From the NCBI GenBank assembly GCA_032718475.1, contig JAUCBJ010003355.1, positions 1 to 22,894 of the forward strand: 22,894 nt of DNA, given 5' to 3'. This DNA comes from Nemertoderma westbladi (Eukaryota > Xenacoelomorpha > Nemertodermatida > Nemertodermatidae). Below are positions 1 to 9,025 of the stretch, one piece after another. Position 1 is the stretch's first letter. The number at the start of each line of letters is the position of its first letter. A program made the position numbers and the translations under genes. Under the pieces are notes generated by a model. The model was not told the origin of the DNA. It saw only the letters and a list, made by a program, of their open reading frames with translations, and did not search any database.

Positions 1-236
1 AACATGTGACGGTCAGAGTTATATATTACATTTTTTTAAATAAGGATATTAATTTGGCGCTGAATATTGTTACTTTAATAAATACAACAAGGTATAGCCC
101 TGTAATTGATACTGGAACCAATTTTATTTACCTGTTTGTCTGGACGCAATGGTGTCTTTTTGTGAGGTGATGTCACTCATGTTGCCTAAATAGGGAACCT
201 CAAAAAATTGGTTTGTGATGCCTATTTAGGCAACTA
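1..236 (+). repeat. Left terminal inverted repeat (partial, cut at window start)
   Basis: This is the inverted partner of 9026-9262. The inner boundary is the sequence GCCTATTTAGGCAACTA ending at 236, which matches TAGTTGCCTAAATAGGC beginning at 9026. Two copies of the GCCTAAATAGG-type motif lie in it, at about 182-195 and 219-234. The outer part of the repeat lies before base 1. Confidence 0.9.
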
Positions 237-790
237 GCCTAACTCGCACTACAGTATATTTAATCCACTCTTGAAATGTATCCTTTCAGCCTAGTATCTT
301 CGGTAAAGGTAAAAAGCGTCATTAGAGGTTAACTCATCACGTTTATTGTTTGGTTAGAATGATGTCACTGTAACCTGTTCCTTTCCCTTAACAACACCAT
401 GATATTACACCACAGGACCTAATGCCACAGGAACTAATGGCCAAAGGACCTAATGACGCGGTACCTGTCAGCCTGTACGTGTACATATATTAAAAATTTA
501 TGAAGTCCACTACCGGTACAATAAAATATAATGAATAATTGTATTGGGATTGATTATGGCATAACTAGACTGAACTACACAGTAATGTACCCATACTGTA
601 CTGCCTTATTGAATAAATGTGAATTTTTTTGTCTTGCTCTAGTCTGATAATATATTAATTATTTCATTTAATTAAAATAATGGTAAATTGAATCAATAGT
701 TATTATCTGGCCTGATCCATAGATTTACATAGCAGCCTAAGCCTATAATAAATAGCTCGGGATCATTTTATATACCTGGTATCCTGTATA
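237..790. other. AT-rich interval without a gene
   Basis: No reading frame of note. It holds one inverted copy of the 68-bp dispersed unit (about 340-390, CGTTTATTG to TTTCCCTTA). It also holds a three-fold tandem repeat of about 15 bp, CCACAGGACCTAATG with variants, at 410-455. The rest is plain AT-rich sequence. Confidence 0.6.
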
Positions 791-1590
791 CAGTACATTC
801 CTCATTCCAGGGGGTTTTCCTCATTCTGGGGGTCATTCCTCAATCCTGTTCAATCCAACTTCAAACCACAAAAAATTGCAGGTTTGTATGTCTGGAATAT
901 TCAATTCTAATGCTGAGCTGCCTGTATCCAATCCCATTATCGGCACTGTATGTGGGAAGGAGCCTGGGGCATGTGTTGTCTGTAACCACATTCGGAAATT
1001 GTACAAACAAAGCCAGCCGACTTCATTAATCAAATTAACTTAGAAATAACAGCCTTTAAAAAAATGTACTTCTAGTTAATATGATGAATGCCAAATTAAA
1101 AGGCAAGAGATAATAAAAGATAGAAAATAAATTTATAGAGAATATATTTATGTGAATATTATTTATCAAATATTGGTAGTTAGAATATACAGTAACTGCA
1201 GATAATTTATGAAGTAAACTTACAGTATTATATTAATCGTTCACTTTTCCACAACTTTTGTTTGAATAAATATTAAAACAACTACTGTCCAACAAGGAAG
1301 TATAAGTAACAAGTCAACAGAGCCGCAGGCTAAGTGGGGATGGTGGTCTGGTTCAAGGGAAGGAGGCTGTTCCTGTTAGAAATGCCTTTGTGCTGCACAG
1401 TGGGATGTTCAATCCTTTCAAACCATGGCGCCTGGAGCGGATTGAAAGTTTCAAACCATCATTTTTATAAAAAATTTGGTTTGAAGTTAGCCATTCAATC
1501 CTTTCAATCCTCCCATTGCCAGCCATTATAAAATGGTTTGAGGAATGACACTCAGAATGAGAAAAACCACCCGGAATGAGGAATGTACTG
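791..1590. mobile_element. Tc1/mariner-type non-autonomous element (MITE), 800 bp
   Basis: The left end CAGTACATTCCTCATTCC is mirrored at the right end (GGAATGTACTG at 1580-1590). The inverted similarity continues for about 50 bp, with CTCATTCTGGGGGTCATTCCTCAA on the left against a close match on the right. Both ends abut a TA dinucleotide (789-790 and 1591-1592), the target duplication expected for Tc1/mariner. The interior has no transposase; the short frames here (833-1033, 1334-1531, 1353-1646) do not look like proteins. It lies inside the large element. Confidence 0.8.
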
Positions 1591-1798
1591 TAGTGTATAC
1601 GTATGACGTATGTATATCGGTACCACAGATCAGATGTGGTGTACACGTATATGTTACGTATAAATGATTAAATTAAATTATAATTGTGAGAGTTGATGCA
1701 TTAACCTTCAGACCTTATAATACATCAAATAATTTGATCTCAAATGGAAGTAAGTACCTCCTATTCAAGGATCCAGTTGGCATTGGAAGGCAAAATGC

Positions 1799-4171
1799 AT
1801 GGTAAGATCATGTAATAAAACTACAGACTTGCTGAGCACTGATCCTGCACGCAAAAAAGTAAGTGCCGCAGTTGTTGCATTCATCAGAAAGAAAACAACA
1901 TCAAGTATGGAACCTTCCAGTACCAGGTATGTTTGCCGTTCTTGTTACCATTCTGCAAAAATTGAATTCAATGAAAACAACCCACTTCAACATGTAAGTC
2001 AAGTAACCAAACGGACACATACTGAGGAAACAACTGTGCACGATTATATTGGATGTGGCAATATGGAAGAGGATAATGTTGAAGTTGTATATCATCGGAA
2101 TGATTCACATTCGAAGGATAACATTCAAGACTACCTTAAATCTCTAAAAACCTCTATTATTAAAACTGCAGCAAACCTTAAAGGTTGTTTTCATGAAGAA
2201 ATTATTGGCGATAATTTCTTTTCTCATATAGATCCCACTCTTTTGGAGTTTTGCTGTTTCATGGCAGATGTGGAATCAATTGATATTCAAGCTACAAAAA
2301 GTATAAAATTCAAAATAATTAAAACTGTTGAACAACTATGTTTTTTATCATTGAATTCATTTATTGGTCCTGTTACTTTTATGCAGAAGTATCTGTCATA
2401 TATGCTTTCCAATAGTAAAGTTGGAACGATGTTACAAGGTTTAGGTTCTCCCAGTGGAAGCACCACATTTCTAAAAGGTCAGGTCATGAAGAAAGCACTT
2501 GAAGTTCCTTATGAAACTCCTTCTGGTGATTTGCTTGTAGTCATTGATAACAACCAACATTATCTAAAAACTTATCATGTAATATTCCAAGGAGTTCCTA
2601 TATCTAAAACGACTAGTGTTGCTAGTATGCTGTTCCATACGATCCAACCTACACAGTTCACTGCGCTTCAGTTCATAGACCGTGGGAGTTTCGATAGTTT
2701 GTTGTCATGCGAAGTTGACAAGATGGACGAGTTTGCGGCAGCAACAAGACTTAGATTCTTAAGTTCGGTTTTCAAAGAGGTCAAGGCTGAATTTATTTCC
2801 AATGGTTGTTCTGTAAACGAACTGCATGATGATTCTCTTGCCTCTGACAAATTGTCTACTGGTGTTCGTGTAATCGATACATATCCTTTTATCGATGGCA
2901 CATCAATTGATTTCGATAAGAAAGATGGTGACATACAGTTTAGAATACATGATCAATTTCCAGGTGATCCAGGGTCATCAGAGGCAGTGGAAAATTCTCT
3001 ACAGAAATTATGCCTACATTTTTTATCAGAAAACCGAAAGTGGTTAGTTGTTGTCATGGATGGTTTGCCATATTCTCTGGCTATTGATATTCTAAAAAAA
3101 AATACGGAGCTGGCATCACAAATTATATTAAAGCCTGGACTTGGACATATTCATTTGAACATGATAAAAACTTTAACTAAGATTCTTTGGACACCATTCC
3201 TACAGATGTTTGCTACCGAAATTGCTAATTACAAAACGACCAAGGCTCAATCAGCCTTTTTAAAAGCAAATGATCACCACAAGATGACTGAAGTATTCGA
3301 TATAATATTAATTGCTAATTTGAAAGAGATAATGATGTTGGCCATCAGTGAAATATATGCAAAGAAAATGACAACAGATATTACAATAAATTATTTTTAT
3401 CTATGGGCGAACAAGATTCAGAATCCATCCCTAAAAATGTTATTTGATTGGACAATTGGTCCTATACTATCAGCCTACTTATTTAAATCTGGAATTCGAC
3501 GCAACAACTCTAAAGCAATTGACACTTTCTTATTCAAGTTCGCACCAACCTTTTTTGCACACACAAATCATATTTACAGAAAAATTATAACACACTATTT
3601 CATACAAAAGTGGCAGCTACCTGGGTATATTTCAAGACTGTATGAAAATGAAGGTTTCTCCCGGGGTCTGTCATTTAAAGGCCTGGGGCTAGATTATGTT
3701 TTAGAAGAAGTGCACAAAAAAATTAAGAGGAATACGAGTGGGGGTCTACCATCTTGGAAACGATGGATTACAAACTACAGAACTGGCAACTCGCTTGCAG
3801 AAGTGAGAGACAGTGTCTTTATAGCATCAGATACATTGGATCCATACAAAGCTGATATATTGAGAAAAAAAGATGTAGACCTTTCGAAAATGGTACTGGA
3901 ATTTAGGAAATTATTACACAATTCCCATTTCGTAATGAGTTCGCAATTTATACCTGACAAACGTCATCCACTTGGACTAAGTGGAGAAATGAGTTCTCAT
4001 TTTGGAAAGTTTTTAGAATATGGCTACACTAATTTAATAACTTGTTGCAAAGCTGTATTTTCAGGATCTGAAAATCCGAAATGCGAGCCAGTTCCAATTA
4101 CATATACACAAGAATGTCTTAAAGAATCGCCTGATCATCAAACCATAGACCAATTAAAGACAAATTATTGA
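1799..4171 (+). CDS. Transposase-like protein with DUF6589-like core, 790 residues before a frameshift
   Basis: A 790-residue frame, the longest in the window. The N-terminus has a Cys/His cluster (C5, then YVCRSCYH with C46, C49, H51), a possible zinc knuckle. The core has hydrophobic strands ending in acidic residues: LLVVIDNNQHY (D250) and WLVVVMDGLPY (D421). These are followed by PGLGHIHLNMIKTL (H450, H452) and NDHHKM (D492). The order DN-x-Q..Y, DG-x-P, PGLxHxxxNM resembles what I remember of DUF6589 proteins, multiplied in fungi and some invertebrates. An RNase-H-type (DDE-like) fold is inferred, and the third acidic residue is not identified. The start is the first in-frame ATG after a TAA at 1751; an upstream exon cannot be excluded. 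It converges with the PHD gene. The frame ends at TGA 4169, but coding continues one base out of phase to 4412. The transposase role is inferred from the enclosing inverted repeats. Confidence 0.7.
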   Translation: MVRSCNKTTDLLSTDPARKKVSAAVVAFIRKKTTSSMEPSSTRYVCRSCYHSAKIEFNENNPLQHVSQVTKRTHTEETTVHDYIGCGNMEEDNVEVVYHRNDSHSKDNIQDYLKSLKTSIIKTAANLKGCFHEEIIGDNFFSHIDPTLLEFCCFMADVESIDIQATKSIKFKIIKTVEQLCFLSLNSFIGPVTFMQKYLSYMLSNSKVGTMLQGLGSPSGSTTFLKGQVMKKALEVPYETPSGDLLVVIDNNQHYLKTYHVIFQGVPISKTTSVASMLFHTIQPTQFTALQFIDRGSFDSLLSCEVDKMDEFAAATRLRFLSSVFKEVKAEFISNGCSVNELHDDSLASDKLSTGVRVIDTYPFIDGTSIDFDKKDGDIQFRIHDQFPGDPGSSEAVENSLQKLCLHFLSENRKWLVVVMDGLPYSLAIDILKKNTELASQIILKPGLGHIHLNMIKTLTKILWTPFLQMFATEIANYKTTKAQSAFLKANDHHKMTEVFDIILIANLKEIMMLAISEIYAKKMTTDITINYFYLWANKIQNPSLKMLFDWTIGPILSAYLFKSGIRRNNSKAIDTFLFKFAPTFFAHTNHIYRKIITHYFIQKWQLPGYISRLYENEGFSRGLSFKGLGLDYVLEEVHKKIKRNTSGGLPSWKRWITNYRTGNSLAEVRDSVFIASDTLDPYKADILRKKDVDLSKMVLEFRKLLHNSHFVMSSQFIPDKRHPLGLSGEMSSHFGKFLEYGYTNLITCCKAVFSGSENPKCEPVPITYTQECLKESPDHQTIDQLKTNY

Positions 4172-4412
4172 GTGGTTTTCTAAAAATTGCTCAAATAAGG
4201 ACATTAGTGATCATATTTTACAAAGACTTCTAAGATGCCATCTGAAGAATTCGTTCATTGAACTGTATAATAATATTTTTGAGTACCCTGATATACAGGT
4301 GCTAATAAATAAATATTTAGAGGATTATACTGAAACTGTCTCTTCACTCCCGACTCTCTTGGACTGTAATGAAACGGATACAAGTAATTCTAGTGATTAT
4401 GAAACTGATTAA
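4158..4412 (+). CDS. C-terminal continuation of the 790-residue protein in the +1 frame
   Basis: Directly after the TGA of the main frame, the +1 frame is open for 84 codons to a TAA at 4410-4412. It reads RQIIEWFSKN, then a leucine-rich helical stretch (HILQRLLRCHLKN), and ends in an acidic serine/threonine tail (ETDTSNSSDYETD). The +1 frame has its own stop (TAA) at 4155-4157. The switch must therefore fall within 4158-4169, next to the AAA run 4156-4158. One extra base in that run explains it. The protein would then be about 875 residues. A sequencing error, a disabling mutation and a programmed shift all remain possible; no classical slippery site is evident. Confidence 0.65.
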   Translation, partial: RQIIEWFSKNCSNKDISDHILQRLLRCHLKNSFIELYNNIFEYPDIQVLINKYLEDYTETVSSLPTLLDCNETDTSNSSDYETD

Positions 4413-4962
4413 ATATTATACATCACCTAGCCTAATTACCTATTGAATGTCCTTCCCGTGGGGAAATTCAAAGCAACTCATAGACGATTACTCTCAAAAA
4501 TGAAACTGTAACCTGAATATATGTATTTAATTTATTGTTTTGGTTAGAATAATATGCCACTGTAGCCTTTGCTATTGACTTTCGTTTATTGTAGAATAGC
4601 ATACCACTGTAACCTGCTCCTTTCCCTTAATTGATAATTAACATTGCTAATTTGCCGAGATTATATATTTAATTCATCGAGGTGTGATTTGTGTCAAGTC
4701 CCTCCCAGCTCCCCTGTCTCGAATTGAGTTTGATACTTAAATTGAGTTTAAGATAAACAAAATATTAAAAGTATGATTCACTGATTAAATTCTTAACTAT
4801 TGCATTTAAATCATTGCATAGTGAGGTTACAAAGGTAAATAATGTTTTAAAATCAACAAGTAGGCCTATATATTAAACTATAAAACTCAATTAGTTGATT
4901 ACAAATTATTTATTTGTCTTTTTGCAGGATGCCCTCTACCTCTCTTGGTTAAAGCAGGGACA
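4413..4962. other. Intergenic region between the two convergent transposon genes
   Basis: AT-rich, no gene. It holds two inverted copies of the 68-bp dispersed unit (tttattg starts at 4531 and 4585, ending near 4639 in the CTGCTCCTTTCCCTTAATT motif). On the minus strand an AATAAA lies at 4914-4909, about 50 bases beyond the PHD-protein stop, and is a plausible polyadenylation signal. Confidence 0.5.
4909..4914 (-). terminator. Candidate polyadenylation signal AATAAA for the PHD-finger gene
   Basis: Read on the minus strand, this is a perfect AATAAA hexamer about 50 nt after the stop at 4963. In an AT-rich background the hexamer also occurs by chance, so only the position supports it. Confidence 0.35.
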
Positions 4963-5241
4963 TTAGGTAATTTCGAGTGTTTCTTTGCATTCCCACACTA
5001 ATGATTTTTCTGTTTCACTCCCTTTCCGTAAAGTTGGAAAACCTAAGCAGTGGGCATGGACCCACTTTTTACAGACGCTATCACCCCCCTGACAACCTAG
5101 CCAAAGGCCAGCGATGTCCCCAATGACACCATACTGACGCCCACAGATCCGACACATTTGTTCGTGATTATTATAGATATTACCTGTGTAACATGGCTTT
5201 GTGTTGTGCTGATCCCTGATAAATGAACAGCACAGTTCCAT
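4963..5241 (-). CDS. Second PHD-like finger of the PHD protein, in the -1 frame
   Basis: This 92-codon frame contains CRICGRQYG, then GLWLGC, C-x-x-WVHAHCLG and VWEC. That is the same ligand order and spacing as the finger in the upstream frame, so the two are tandem duplicates. The ATG shown is probably not used. The frame is closed by a TAA just upstream of 5241 and must be reached from the 497-residue frame by a -1 shift (or a 1-base deletion) between about 5253 and 5097. No GT-AG pair of realistic intron length fits between the fingers. The final zinc ligand of a PHD finger is missing before the stop (CKETLEIT), so the C-terminus may be damaged or unusual. Confidence 0.6.
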   Translation of the reverse strand: MELCCSFIRDQHNTKPCYTGNIYNNHEQMCRICGRQYGVIGDIAGLWLGCQGGDSVCKKWVHAHCLGFPTLRKGSETEKSLVWECKETLEIT

Positions 5242-6590
5242 TCCAATTTATCCGTAATAGCTGTTGTATTTTTTCCAACACCAAGACAAGTGGCATGTGC
5301 CCATGCAGAACATTTACCTTCAATACCACGGCATCCAAACCACAAGCCTCCCATATCCCGTTCTCCTCCACTAAGTTCCCCACAAATCCTACATACTTGG
5401 GATGGAATAGGAAACACACGTGGCATTGCACTATATGGCGCCTTTGTTGGTGTCACTAGTGGCTGTGGTGCATCCACATGCGAATCACATGCAGTTCCAC
5501 CACCATCATAGCCTGCAGACTCATCTCCCATAAGTATGCAGTCCACAGCCTGTCGTGCCTCTCCCTTAGTTGATAACTCTTGTTTGCTAATAGTAGATAG
5601 GGGAAGATTTAGGCCAGAAAGAAGACTTGTATTACTTGTATTGGTAGCGTGTTTATCATGCGAAGAATAAAATTCTAAATGGAAAACTTCCTTTTTGGTT
5701 GTCTTTGAAATTTTTGAGGTCATAAAAATTAAGTCTGTTTTTACTTGAGTCGTAATATCCAAATCATCAGACTTAGATTTTAAGGTTGACTTTCGTTTAC
5801 AAAGAGTTGAATCTCTATTGCGCTTTTTATCAGCACTGAAAGTCAGTTGATCCCGCGTCTTGCGTTTCAGTTTTCTCTTTTTATGTCTGATGTTCTCAGC
5901 CCCACTTCCAATCTCACCCCCAAAGCCCTCAGCACTAACTACAATGTCCCCAACGTCACCCCCAATACCCTCAGTACCAACTACTATATTCTCAATATCA
6001 CCCCCAATGTCCTCAGTACCAACTACTATATTATCAATATCACCAACAATGTCCTCAGTTCCAACTACTATATTCTCAATATCACCCCCAATGTCCTCAG
6101 TTCCAACTACTATATTCTCAATATCACCCCCAATGTCCTCAGCAGTTCCAACTACTATTTCCCCATTGCCAATAACACCCCCAATGACGTTAGTTCCAAC
6201 TACTGTGTTCCCAATATCACCTCCCCAAATACCTTCTGCACCAACTACAATAGGCCTACCCTCAATGCCCCCTGTGATAACCCCAATGTCATTGTCCCCT
6301 CCTCCGTCACAACCACCATGTCCAACACCATAACCACCCCTACATATGCCCTTGCCATCATTCCTCACAGGAAACCAGGATTTATCTTTACCTTCGTCAT
6401 CGAAATCCGATAGAATCGGAGATGGGATATCACAGTCGGATAATGGAGGTGTTTTGGGTTGTGGATCAACTGGGTAGTAGTGCGGCGGTATATTAAGTTC
6501 GGGTAGTGTATTTTGCCACAATCTATTCATCAACATCAGGCCAGAATCATTACAATCATCATCGGTATCGCTCCCAATTTCGAATTCCAT
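5097..6590 (-). CDS. Acidic, glycine-repeat nuclear protein with PHD-like zinc finger (transposon partner protein)
   Basis: A 497-residue frame. Residues 1-70 are acidic and proline-rich (GSDTDDDCND, PKTPPLSD). Residues about 100-235 are glycine-rich with a 14-residue repeat of the type VVGTEDIGGDIENI. Residues 235-272 are strongly basic (RHKKRKLKRK, DKKRNR, KRKSTLKSK), a likely nuclear localisation signal. At 400-453 is a PHD-like finger: C400-x2-C403, W417, C420, C427, H432, C435 and C453, with the last ligand possibly H456. PHD fingers usually bind histone H3 tails, suggesting a chromatin or targeting role; that role is inference. The last 40 residues of this frame look like read-through past the true frame, because a second finger follows in the -1 frame. 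The start ATG is at 6590, just inside a TATATATA-containing flank. The gene converges with the transposase-like gene. Confidence 0.7.
   Translation of the reverse strand: MEFEIGSDTDDDCNDSGLMLMNRLWQNTLPELNIPPHYYPVDPQPKTPPLSDCDIPSPILSDFDDEGKDKSWFPVRNDGKGICRGGYGVGHGGCDGGGDNDIGVITGGIEGRPIVVGAEGIWGGDIGNTVVGTNVIGGVIGNGEIVVGTAEDIGGDIENIVVGTEDIGGDIENIVVGTEDIVGDIDNIVVGTEDIGGDIENIVVGTEGIGGDVGDIVVSAEGFGGEIGSGAENIRHKKRKLKRKTRDQLTFSADKKRNRDSTLCKRKSTLKSKSDDLDITTQVKTDLIFMTSKISKTTKKEVFHLEFYSSHDKHATNTSNTSLLSGLNLPLSTISKQELSTKGEARQAVDCILMGDESAGYDGGGTACDSHVDAPQPLVTPTKAPYSAMPRVFPIPSQVCRICGELSGGERDMGGLWFGCRGIEGKCSAWAHATCLGVGKNTTAITDKLEWNCAVHLSGISTTQSHVTQVISIIITNKCVGSVGVSMVSLGTSLAFG
5930..6240 (-). repeat. In-frame 42-bp coding minisatellite
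   Basis: On the + strand, copies of CCAACTACTATATTCTCAAT plus 22 more bases start at 5977, 6019, 6061 and 6103 (period exactly 42). They continue at 6148 and 6196 with 45- and 48-bp steps, with one degenerate copy upstream. All lengths are multiples of three, so the minus-strand reading frame is kept. It encodes the 14-residue glycine/acidic repeat of the PHD protein. The open plus-strand frames across it are shadows. Confidence 0.85.
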
Positions 6591-6710
6591 TTAGTTTAGG
6601 TTATATATATTTAGGTTAAATACAGTATGAGACTGGCTAACTATAGTGTGTAATATACAGTTGGATGGTGAGATAAATGTATTAATACAGTATATACTAA
6701 CTGATTTAAG

Positions 6711-6718
6711 ACTGAATA
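6711..6718 (+). repeat. Left 8-bp target site duplication ACTGAATA
   Basis: ACTGAATA directly precedes the CAGGCCCGTAT end and recurs exactly at 7662-7669 after the other end. Confidence 0.85.
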
Positions 6719-7661
6719 CAGGCCCGTATGGTGATCGTAATATCTGGGGGGGGCAGAAGCCTATTGGAGTATGTCAATAATGGCAAATGTTGTTGACGTA
6801 ACGATTTCATTAACTTAACATTCAAATAACTTTGTTAGATTTAAAGCTGTCGAATTGAAAATTTGTAGCCATAAATATGTCCAAAACTTGACATTATTTA
6901 GCGACTTTAGACACAATCAGTTCAACAGTCTCCTGCTAGATGGCTTCATGTCTAAACATTAAATGTCCTCCCATTTCTTTGCTTTTAAACCGTTTAAGTG
7001 GAAACTTGGCAGAATTGTGCCTAGACCATTAGCTGTGTCATTTAAACTTTTTCTGAGGTCTTAAAAATCGACTGCAGTTTTCCAGACTACCTCTCTAAGT
7101 GTAAAGTGATCAAGGGACATCTGCTTAGATGTTGCTTATATTTCTTTCGGGTTGACACTTACATAATTTTATGTCACGTGCTGCGCGAAGGACCCACTTT
7201 AGGCATAATATGGTTAAGGTTAAGTTACAACAAATTAAAGATATTGATACCAGCGCAAGCAACCCAGTAGCGCGTAGCTGGCTCCCAAATTACAGTCAAA
7301 TAGACACTGGGTCAACAACAAACAACCCCTGTGGTAGCCAATGAGAGAATCTGGAACTTTCGGGTATTTTTAGTATTTACAGCTAGGTAGGTTAATGTCA
7401 TGTAGTATTATATAATTGGACCAAAATGGGATGGTGTGGAGTCACGTCAGTGTGTATGTAGACGTGTGTATTCTACTATAAGTATATCAATGTGAATCCA
7501 ATAATATTGATCACTGGGGTCAACCTCAACACTATTATTATTAATTAATTGTGAACAAGACGAGTGAACAAGACATGTCTGGCTGGGGGGGCAGTGAAAC
7601 GTGTCTGGGGGGGCAGTGCCCCCAAAGCCCCCCCCCCCCCCCCCCGCACGATACGGGCCTG
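6719..7661. mobile_element. hAT-type non-autonomous transposon, 943 bp
   Basis: It begins CAGGCCCGTATGGTG and ends with the inverted match CACGATACGGGCCTG (11 of 11, then 14 of 15). A perfect 8-bp duplication ACTGAATA sits on both sides. An 8-bp duplication with CA..TG ends fits the hAT superfamily. Next to the ends are G/C homopolymer tracts (GGGGGGGGCAG near 6748, several GGGGGGGCAGTG near 7590-7620, and a long C run 7628-7645). No transposase frame is inside, so it must have been moved in trans. It is inserted in the large element downstream of the PHD gene's start, and is therefore younger than it. Confidence 0.85.
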
Positions 7662-7669
7662 ACTGAATA
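7662..7669 (+). repeat. Right 8-bp target site duplication ACTGAATA
   Basis: Exact copy of 6711-6718, following the CGGGCCTG end of the hAT-type element. Confidence 0.85.
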
Positions 7670-7822
7670 GCAACTACATATATGTCTTTGATCACTTGCA
7701 ATGAAATGAAGTCGCCTAGCCTATATTGACTGAATTAGTGAAGGTATAAAATTTCACAATATTAAATACAGAAACGCTCGGACTCAATTATTAAAAATTC
7801 GAAATAGAAACAATCTGCCAAT

Positions 7823-8747
7823 CCGGTGTAACAGGAAAATATGCCCCCCCGGGAAATGTGCCCGGGGGGGCATATTTTCCTAGGAAAAAATGCCCCCCCG
7901 GGCAAATTTCCCTAGGAAAAAATGCCCCCCCCTTAGGAAATTATGCCCCCCCTGAATTATACAATAAACAAAACTTATTACTACTAAAACTTACAAAAAT
8001 TATACAAAACAATAAACAGTCACTTTACCAAATTAAGGAAAGGAGCAGGTTACAGAGGCAGGCCTTTCTAACCTAAACAATAAACGATCATTTAACTAAT
8101 TGAGGGAAAGGAGCAGGTTACAGAGGCGGGATTTTCTAACCAAAACAATAAACAGTCACTTTAGCAAATCAGGGAAAGGAGCAGGTTACAGAGACGGGAT
8201 TTTCTAACCAAAACAATAAACGATAACATTACCAATTGAGAGAAAGGAGCAGGTAACAGAGGCGGGATTTTCTAACCAAAACAATAAACAATCACTTTAC
8301 CAAATCAGGGAAAGGAGCAGGTTACAGACTTAAAAAAGCTTGGAGCTGCTCGGCGCCCACACAACACCACACACTCGCACTGCTGTTATGCCAGTACTTA
8401 CTACAGTAGCCTACTGACTTAGATACTTCAGTATGCTGTTCTACATCCCTTACTGCCTTACCTGCTTGCTTACCTACCGGCAGACCGGTACCGTACTATT
8501 CTTCCAACTATTACAAGTTCTGCAGTTGGTAGATTAAACAGACCGGTATCGTACCAGTTTTCAGACTTTTGAGGGGGGCTAATTTTCCTGAGGGGAGGCA
8601 TTATTTCCTAAGGAGAAAATGCCCCCCCGGGCTAAATTTCCTAGGAAAAATTGCCCGGGGGGACATAATATCCTAGGAAATAATGCCCGGGGCATTATGC
8701 CCGGCCCCTGCAGATTCTAGGGGGGGCTGATTTCCTTGTGACACCGG
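7823..8747. mobile_element. Non-autonomous element with C/G-rich palindromic ends, about 925 bp
   Basis: The left end CCGGTGTAACAGGAAAAT is mirrored by ATTTCCTTGTGACACCGG at the right. Inside each end lie arrays of palindromes, TTTCCTAGGAAA alternating with GCCCCCCCGGGC or GCCCGGGG, at about 7840-7950 and 8570-8700. The middle holds the 68-bp tandem array. No coding sequence. I do not see a clear target duplication next to these ends, so the superfamily is open and the boundaries may be off by a few bases. Confidence 0.6.
8011..8327. repeat. Tandem array of a 68-bp unit, about 4.7 copies
   Basis: AATAAAC starts at 8011, 8079, 8147, 8215 and 8283, a period of exactly 68. Each unit contains CAATAAAC, a CACTTTACCAAAT-like part, GGGAAAGGAGCAGGTTACAG and GGCGGGATTTTCTAACC. 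Copies differ at scattered bases. The same unit occurs inverted elsewhere in the window. Confidence 0.9.
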
Positions 8748-9025
8748 GCCTTAAAAGCAGCCTAAATAATAACTACTAGTATCTTGACATGGCATACCTA
8801 CTGCTGCGCTGCTCTGCTACAACTGTAGGCCTACTACGCTACTATGCAATATGAATCCGCACTATGACATGGCAGTCTTAAGAGTATAGGTACTGGAAGT
8901 AAATTAAAAGAAATTAAATCCTGAAATCGGTAACAGAGTAAAAAAAGATAAATTGATTGACTGAGCTCAATCCTCCAAAACGTTTTCTTATAATCAAAGT
9001 ATATCAGTATGTATATGTCTGTATG

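Noticed and set aside
1353-1646. 97-codon minus-strand frame as a gene
   Set aside because: It lies mostly inside the 800-bp MITE and crosses its end; no protein-like motif.
5150-5260. Intron joining the two PHD-like fingers
   Set aside because: The good donor-like CAGGTAATAT near 5190 has no acceptor AG before the second finger, and earlier GT sites give introns of about 20 bases only.
5847-6413. Plus-strand frames of 188 and 157 codons over the glycine-repeat region
   Set aside because: They are antisense to the 42-bp coding repeat of the PHD protein and consist only of the repeat in other frames.
7447-7701. 84-codon glycine-rich minus-strand frame
   Set aside because: It is created by the poly-C tract at the end of the hAT-type element and crosses the target duplication.
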